This document shows positions 60,962 through 64,000 of a stretch of DNA of 64,000 bases, piece by piece. The position numbers were made by a program, and so were the translations under genes. The first letter of the stretch is position 1; every line of letters starts with the position of its first letter. The notes below the pieces were generated by a model. The model was not told the DNA's origin, searched no databases, and was given only the letters and a program-made list of their open reading frames with translations. Origin of the DNA: Terriglobia bacterium (GTDB lineage Bacteria > Acidobacteriota > Terriglobia > Terriglobales > Acidobacteriaceae); assembly GCA_020073215.1 (NCBI GenBank), contig JAIQFO010000022.1, forward strand, positions 28,341 through 92,340, written 5' to 3'.

Positions 60962-61177
60962 TTACGATGAGACGCGATTGCGGCGAATATCTATCAGAAT
61001 TGACACTATCGAAACAAGAACGAGCGCACCGAGAATGATCCAGCCGATGTACCAGTCTTCAGCTTCAGCGTCAGTCTCAGGATTCCACACTCCCGCACTG
61101 AGCGCATGAATGACCAGTATCGTCAGACCGGAACCAGCAGTCACCGTAACAAGCACCTTGCTTCGTGTGGTCAACAT
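60962..61177 (-). CDS. small two-helix membrane protein in the catabolic operon
   Basis: 71 residues with two membrane helices, about 7-27 (KVLVTVTAGSGLTILVIHAL) and 43-62 (WYIGWIILGALVLVSIVSIL), joined by an acidic loop (PETDAEAED). The C-terminal end is basic. I recognise no family. It is inserted between the carboxylase and lyase genes with only 38 and 9 bases of spacing, so it is co-transcribed. A role as a membrane tether or just a passenger is open. Confidence 0.7.
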   Translation of the reverse strand: MLTTRSKVLVTVTAGSGLTILVIHALSAGVWNPETDAEAEDWYIGWIILGALVLVSIVSILIDIRRNRVSS

Positions 61178-61215
61178 TTGATTAGCGCCTATGCACGTTC
61201 GATCCCGGAATCAAG

Positions 61216-62916
61216 CTAAGTCTGCAGCACTCCCACCTTGAACTCGGGCACCTCTGGGTTCAGCGACGCCGCTTCTAACGCTTGCGTGATGGCCTGCCGC
61301 GTTTCCATCGGGTCGATGATCTTGTCGATCCAGAGACGCGCGGCGCCGTAGCGAGGGTCGCTTTGCTCCTCATACGTCTTCTTAACGGACTCAGAAAGTT
61401 CTTTTCTTTCTTCTTCGCTCAACTTCTTGCCGCTGCGCTCCAGTTGCTTGACTTTGATTTCCACCAGCGTGCCAGCGGCGGCGTCTCCGCTCATGACCGC
61501 GTATTTCGCGGTGGGCCAGGCGAAGACGAAGCGGGGATCGTAGGCTTTGCCGCACATGGCGTAGTGTCCGGCGCCGAAAGAGCCGCCTACGATCACGGCA
61601 ATTTTGGGCACGACGGAGTTCGACACCGCATTCACCATCTTCGCTCCGGCTTTGATGATGCCGGTCCACTCGGCGTCGCGGCCTACCATGAAGCCATTGA
61701 CGTCGTGAAAAAAAACTAGTGGGATCAGGTTCTGGTTGCAGTCCATGATAAAGCGGGCGGCCTTTTCGGCGGACTCGGTGTAGATGACGCCGCCGAACTC
61801 GATACGCTTGTGGCCTTCGTGGTCGGTCTGGTGGGCGTGGAGTTTCTGGTTGGCTACGATGCCTACGGCGAAGCCTCCGATGCGCGCATAGCCGCAGATC
61901 AGGGTTTTGCCGTATTCGGGCTTGTATTCGTCAAAGCGGCTTTCATCGACGATGCGGGCGAGAATTTCTTTCATGTCGTAGGGGCGCGCGGGCGAGGTGT
62001 CGTAGGCGCCGTAGATTTCTTCCGCCAGCTTCGCCGGGTTCGCGGGCTGTTTGCGATCCCATACGGATTGGCGGCGGTATCCCCACTTTTCTATCAGCGA
62101 GCGGATACGGGCGAGGCAGGCTTCGTCGTTCGGCTCGCGGAAATCTACGGTGCCGCTGATGGCGGAGTGCATGGCGGCTCCGCCTAATTCTTCGGCGGAG
62201 GTTTTCTGGCCGATGGCGGCTTGCACGAGCGCGGGGCCGGCGAGGAACAGGCCGCTGCCGTCGGTCATGAGAACGTGGTCGCACATCACGGGAAGATATC
62301 CGCCTCCGGCCACGCACATGCCCATGATGGCGGCGATCTGCGGGATGCCCAGGGCCGACATGACCGCGTTGTTGCGGAAGACGCGGCCAAAATCGTCGGT
62401 GTCGGGAAAGACATCTTCTTGCAGAGGCAGGAAAACTCCGGCGGAGTCGACAAGGTAGATGGTCGGGATGCGATTTTCCAGGGCGATGTTTTGGGCGCGG
62501 ATGACTTTCTTGGTGGTCATGGGGAAGAAGGCGCCGGCTTTGACGGTGGCGTCGTTCACGATGAGCATGACCATGCGGCTGTGGATGCGGGCGAGTCCGG
62601 TGATGACGCCGGCGGCGGGAGCGCCTCCCCATTCTTCGTACATTTTGTGCGCCGCGTAGAGGCCGAGTTCAAAAAAAGAACCGGGATCGGCGAGGAGGTT
62701 GATGCGCTCGCGGGCGGTGAGGCGCGCTTTGGCGTGCTGGCTTTCGATGGCCTTCGGGCCTCCGCCTTCGCGGATTTTTTCCTCTTCGTTGCGGACCTGG
62801 GCAACGAGGTCGGCCAGCGACCGCATGTTGGATTCGAAGCGCAGCGAGCTGGCGTCAAGCTTGGTGGCGAGGACGTTGCTGATGGTGAGAGCGGTGGATT
62901 CGATACGTTCGCGCAT
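61216..62916 (-). CDS. acyl-CoA carboxylase carboxyltransferase (beta) subunit, probably methylcrotonyl-CoA
   Basis: 566 residues. Two crotonase-like carboxyltransferase halves. N-terminal half: ARERINLLADPGSFFELGLY, GGAPAAGVITGLARIHSRMV, MGMCVAGGGYLPVMCDHVLM. C-terminal half: PVLFFHDVNGFMVG-like VFFHDVNGFMVGRDAE, IVGGSFGAGHYAMCGKAYDP, WPTAKYAVMSGDAAAGTLVE. The sequence type is closest to methylcrotonyl-CoA carboxylase beta, and the following lyase and hydratase agree. The biotin carboxylase/carrier alpha subunit it must partner with is absent: upstream is a divergent glycosyltransferase gene. It heads the operon that ends with hutH. Confidence 0.9.
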   Translation of the reverse strand: MRERIESTALTISNVLATKLDASSLRFESNMRSLADLVAQVRNEEEKIREGGGPKAIESQHAKARLTARERINLLADPGSFFELGLYAAHKMYEEWGGAPAAGVITGLARIHSRMVMLIVNDATVKAGAFFPMTTKKVIRAQNIALENRIPTIYLVDSAGVFLPLQEDVFPDTDDFGRVFRNNAVMSALGIPQIAAIMGMCVAGGGYLPVMCDHVLMTDGSGLFLAGPALVQAAIGQKTSAEELGGAAMHSAISGTVDFREPNDEACLARIRSLIEKWGYRRQSVWDRKQPANPAKLAEEIYGAYDTSPARPYDMKEILARIVDESRFDEYKPEYGKTLICGYARIGGFAVGIVANQKLHAHQTDHEGHKRIEFGGVIYTESAEKAARFIMDCNQNLIPLVFFHDVNGFMVGRDAEWTGIIKAGAKMVNAVSNSVVPKIAVIVGGSFGAGHYAMCGKAYDPRFVFAWPTAKYAVMSGDAAAGTLVEIKVKQLERSGKKLSEEERKELSESVKKTYEEQSDPRYGAARLWIDKIIDPMETRQAITQALEAASLNPEVPEFKVGVLQT

Positions 62917-63040
62917 GAGGGCAGAGTTCCAAACTACTTGCGAAACTACTTACTATACCAGCGCGGCGCGGGGCCTCGCTTTGATCGAGGTCCCGGTGAC
63001 AACAGTGAGGCGGCAAGGAGCGGGCGCTACAATTCTGAAG

Positions 63041-64000
63041 ATGTTGCGGAAGCTTGCATCCCGGCCAGACTGGCAGATCGCTCTCGGGGCGACGGCAGCG
63101 TTGCGCGTGTTCTATTCGGCAATGGCGGCAGCGTTTTTGCCATTTCTGCATCCGGATCCGGTGCTGGTGCAGAGCAATCAACTTACCGAGGCTTTGTCTC
63201 AGTCGCACGGCCTGCACTATGCGTGGCTCGGAATCTGGGAGCGCTTCGACACCCTCTGGTTCTTGCGCATCGCAGAGCACGGTTACGACCGGCCGATGGC
63301 AGTGATTTTCTATCCACTGTATCCGGGAGCGATTCGGCTCGTAAGCGCCTTGATGCCGGCGACAGCGGGGGCGCTTCTGGTCTCGACCGCAGCAGCGTTT
63401 TTTTCATTCTGGGGACTGCTGCGCCTCGCCGAGGGCGAATTGTCGGAGGCGGGAAAGCTCCGCAGTCTGCTGTTGTTGTGCGTGTGGCCCTCCGGTTTTG
63501 TGCTCTTCGCCGGCTACGCGGATTCCTTAACCCTGGCGCTGGTGCTGTGGGCGGTCGTCTTCGGGCGTGATGCGCGCTGGGAGGCGGCAACCGCATGCGG
63601 GCTGCTGGCGGGAGTGGCGCGGCCTACGGGCGTCGTGGTTCTCATCCCGCTGTTGGTGATGGCGGTGCGCAGCCGGCAAGCCCGAGCCCTGGTAGTGGCG
63701 CTCACACCTCTCGGATTGCTCAGCTATTGGAGTTGGCTGCGGTGGTCGGGACGGCTTTCCGTCGTCGAAGCTTACCGGCTCTATCAAGGCATGACGATGG
63801 TCGCACCGTGGAGGGGCCTGGCAGAGGCTCTACGCCTGATCGTGACCGGGCACGATACTCTGCTGGCGATCAAGCTGGGCCTGGTGATCCTGGCGACCGT
63901 GGCCAGTTTGCGGGGCAAGGTACGGATCGAGGACAAGGCATTCGCGCTGGCCCTGGTTCTGCAGATGCTGATGTACACGGGGCGTCCGCTGCTGGGGGCG
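63041..64000 (+). CDS. PIG-V-like membrane mannosyltransferase (3' end cut by window edge)
   Basis: The frame is open from an ATG at 63041 to the last base (320 residues shown), so the C-terminus is missing. Multi-pass membrane protein. The first luminal/periplasmic loop carries the GT-C-type motif IWERFDTLWFLRIAEHGYDR, with an acidic residue close to the helix, followed by VIFYPLYPGAIRLVSALM, which is typical of the PIG-V (GT76-like) mannosyltransferase family. In bacteria such enzymes use a polyprenyl-phosphate sugar to build cell-surface glycans. Shine-Dalgarno support is poor (AAGGAG lies 21 bases upstream). It is divergent from the carboxylase gene. Confidence 0.78.
   Translation, partial: MLRKLASRPDWQIALGATAALRVFYSAMAAAFLPFLHPDPVLVQSNQLTEALSQSHGLHYAWLGIWERFDTLWFLRIAEHGYDRPMAVIFYPLYPGAIRLVSALMPATAGALLVSTAAAFFSFWGLLRLAEGELSEAGKLRSLLLLCVWPSGFVLFAGYADSLTLALVLWAVVFGRDARWEAATACGLLAGVARPTGVVVLIPLLVMAVRSRQARALVVALTPLGLLSYWSWLRWSGRLSVVEAYRLYQGMTMVAPWRGLAEALRLIVTGHDTLLAIKLGLVILATVASLRGKVRIEDKAFALALVLQMLMYTGRPLLGA

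Overview
The window looks like a chromosomal segment from an acidobacterium, probably Terriglobia. The reasons are the Oar-type TonB receptor with a carboxypeptidase-regulatory N-terminus, the GWxTD protein, the high GC, many long secreted proteins, and the dispersed GC-rich hairpin repeats lying between genes. I cannot name a species. There is no rRNA, CRISPR array, prophage or complete insertion sequence. One tRNA-Lys is present.

Layout. 1-10161 (minus): a likely beta-1,2-glucan locus made of a secreted GH144/glucoamylase-like protein, an ABC exporter, a 1495-residue cyclic-glucan-synthase-like protein that lacks the usual C-terminal GH94 part, and a DUF2339 membrane protein running off the left edge. 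10361-11362: a membrane-anchored hypothetical. 11423-15654 (minus): a probable electron-transfer operon of a monoheme cytochrome, a DUF3373-type outer-membrane barrel, an octaheme cytochrome and an ArsR-type regulator, with a perfect inverted repeat in its promoter region. 16076-20461: amidase, tRNA-Lys, a secreted His/Gly-rich protein, a small hypothetical and a PilZ protein. 20601-28248 (minus): TonB receptor, a carboxypeptidase-regulatory outer-membrane protein and a GWxTD protein. 28709-31709 (plus): MacA-like adaptor, MacB-like ATPase and secreted DinB-like protein. 31981-36935: penicillin-binding transpeptidase, DUF885 protein and GT87-like glycosyltransferase.

37136-44979 (minus): a cut-down division/cell-wall cluster in the transcription order murG, murC, coiled-coil hypothetical, ftsQ, ftsA, ftsZ. 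murB, ddl and ftsW are not in it. 45141-56830: a TolB/CehA-type metallohydrolase, a CocE-type hydrolase, an APC permease, an NAD-binding epimerase-like protein, a small hypothetical, a GNAT acetyltransferase, a type Vd patatin, a zinc-ribbon/XRE regulator and an HD-domain protein. 62916-56932 (minus): a tightly packed catabolic operon with an acyl-CoA carboxylase beta subunit, a small membrane protein, HMG-CoA lyase-like, enoyl-CoA hydratase-like, thioesterase, YciI and histidine ammonia-lyase genes, pointing to leucine and histidine breakdown. 63041 to the right edge: a PIG-V-like membrane mannosyltransferase, cut by the window end.

The most unusual signal is not a gene. Several families of short GC-rich hairpin repeats sit at gene 3' ends, often with the stop codon inside or touching the repeat (macA, DUF885, murC, the 169-residue secreted protein, the 41575 gene, the CocE hydrolase, the patatin, the HD protein, the 24725 barrel). 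Three of these elements have TA-flanked terminal inverted repeats like those of MITEs. The octaheme/DUF3373/monoheme/ArsR operon with its operator and the GH94-less glucan synthase locus are the best candidates for undescribed systems.
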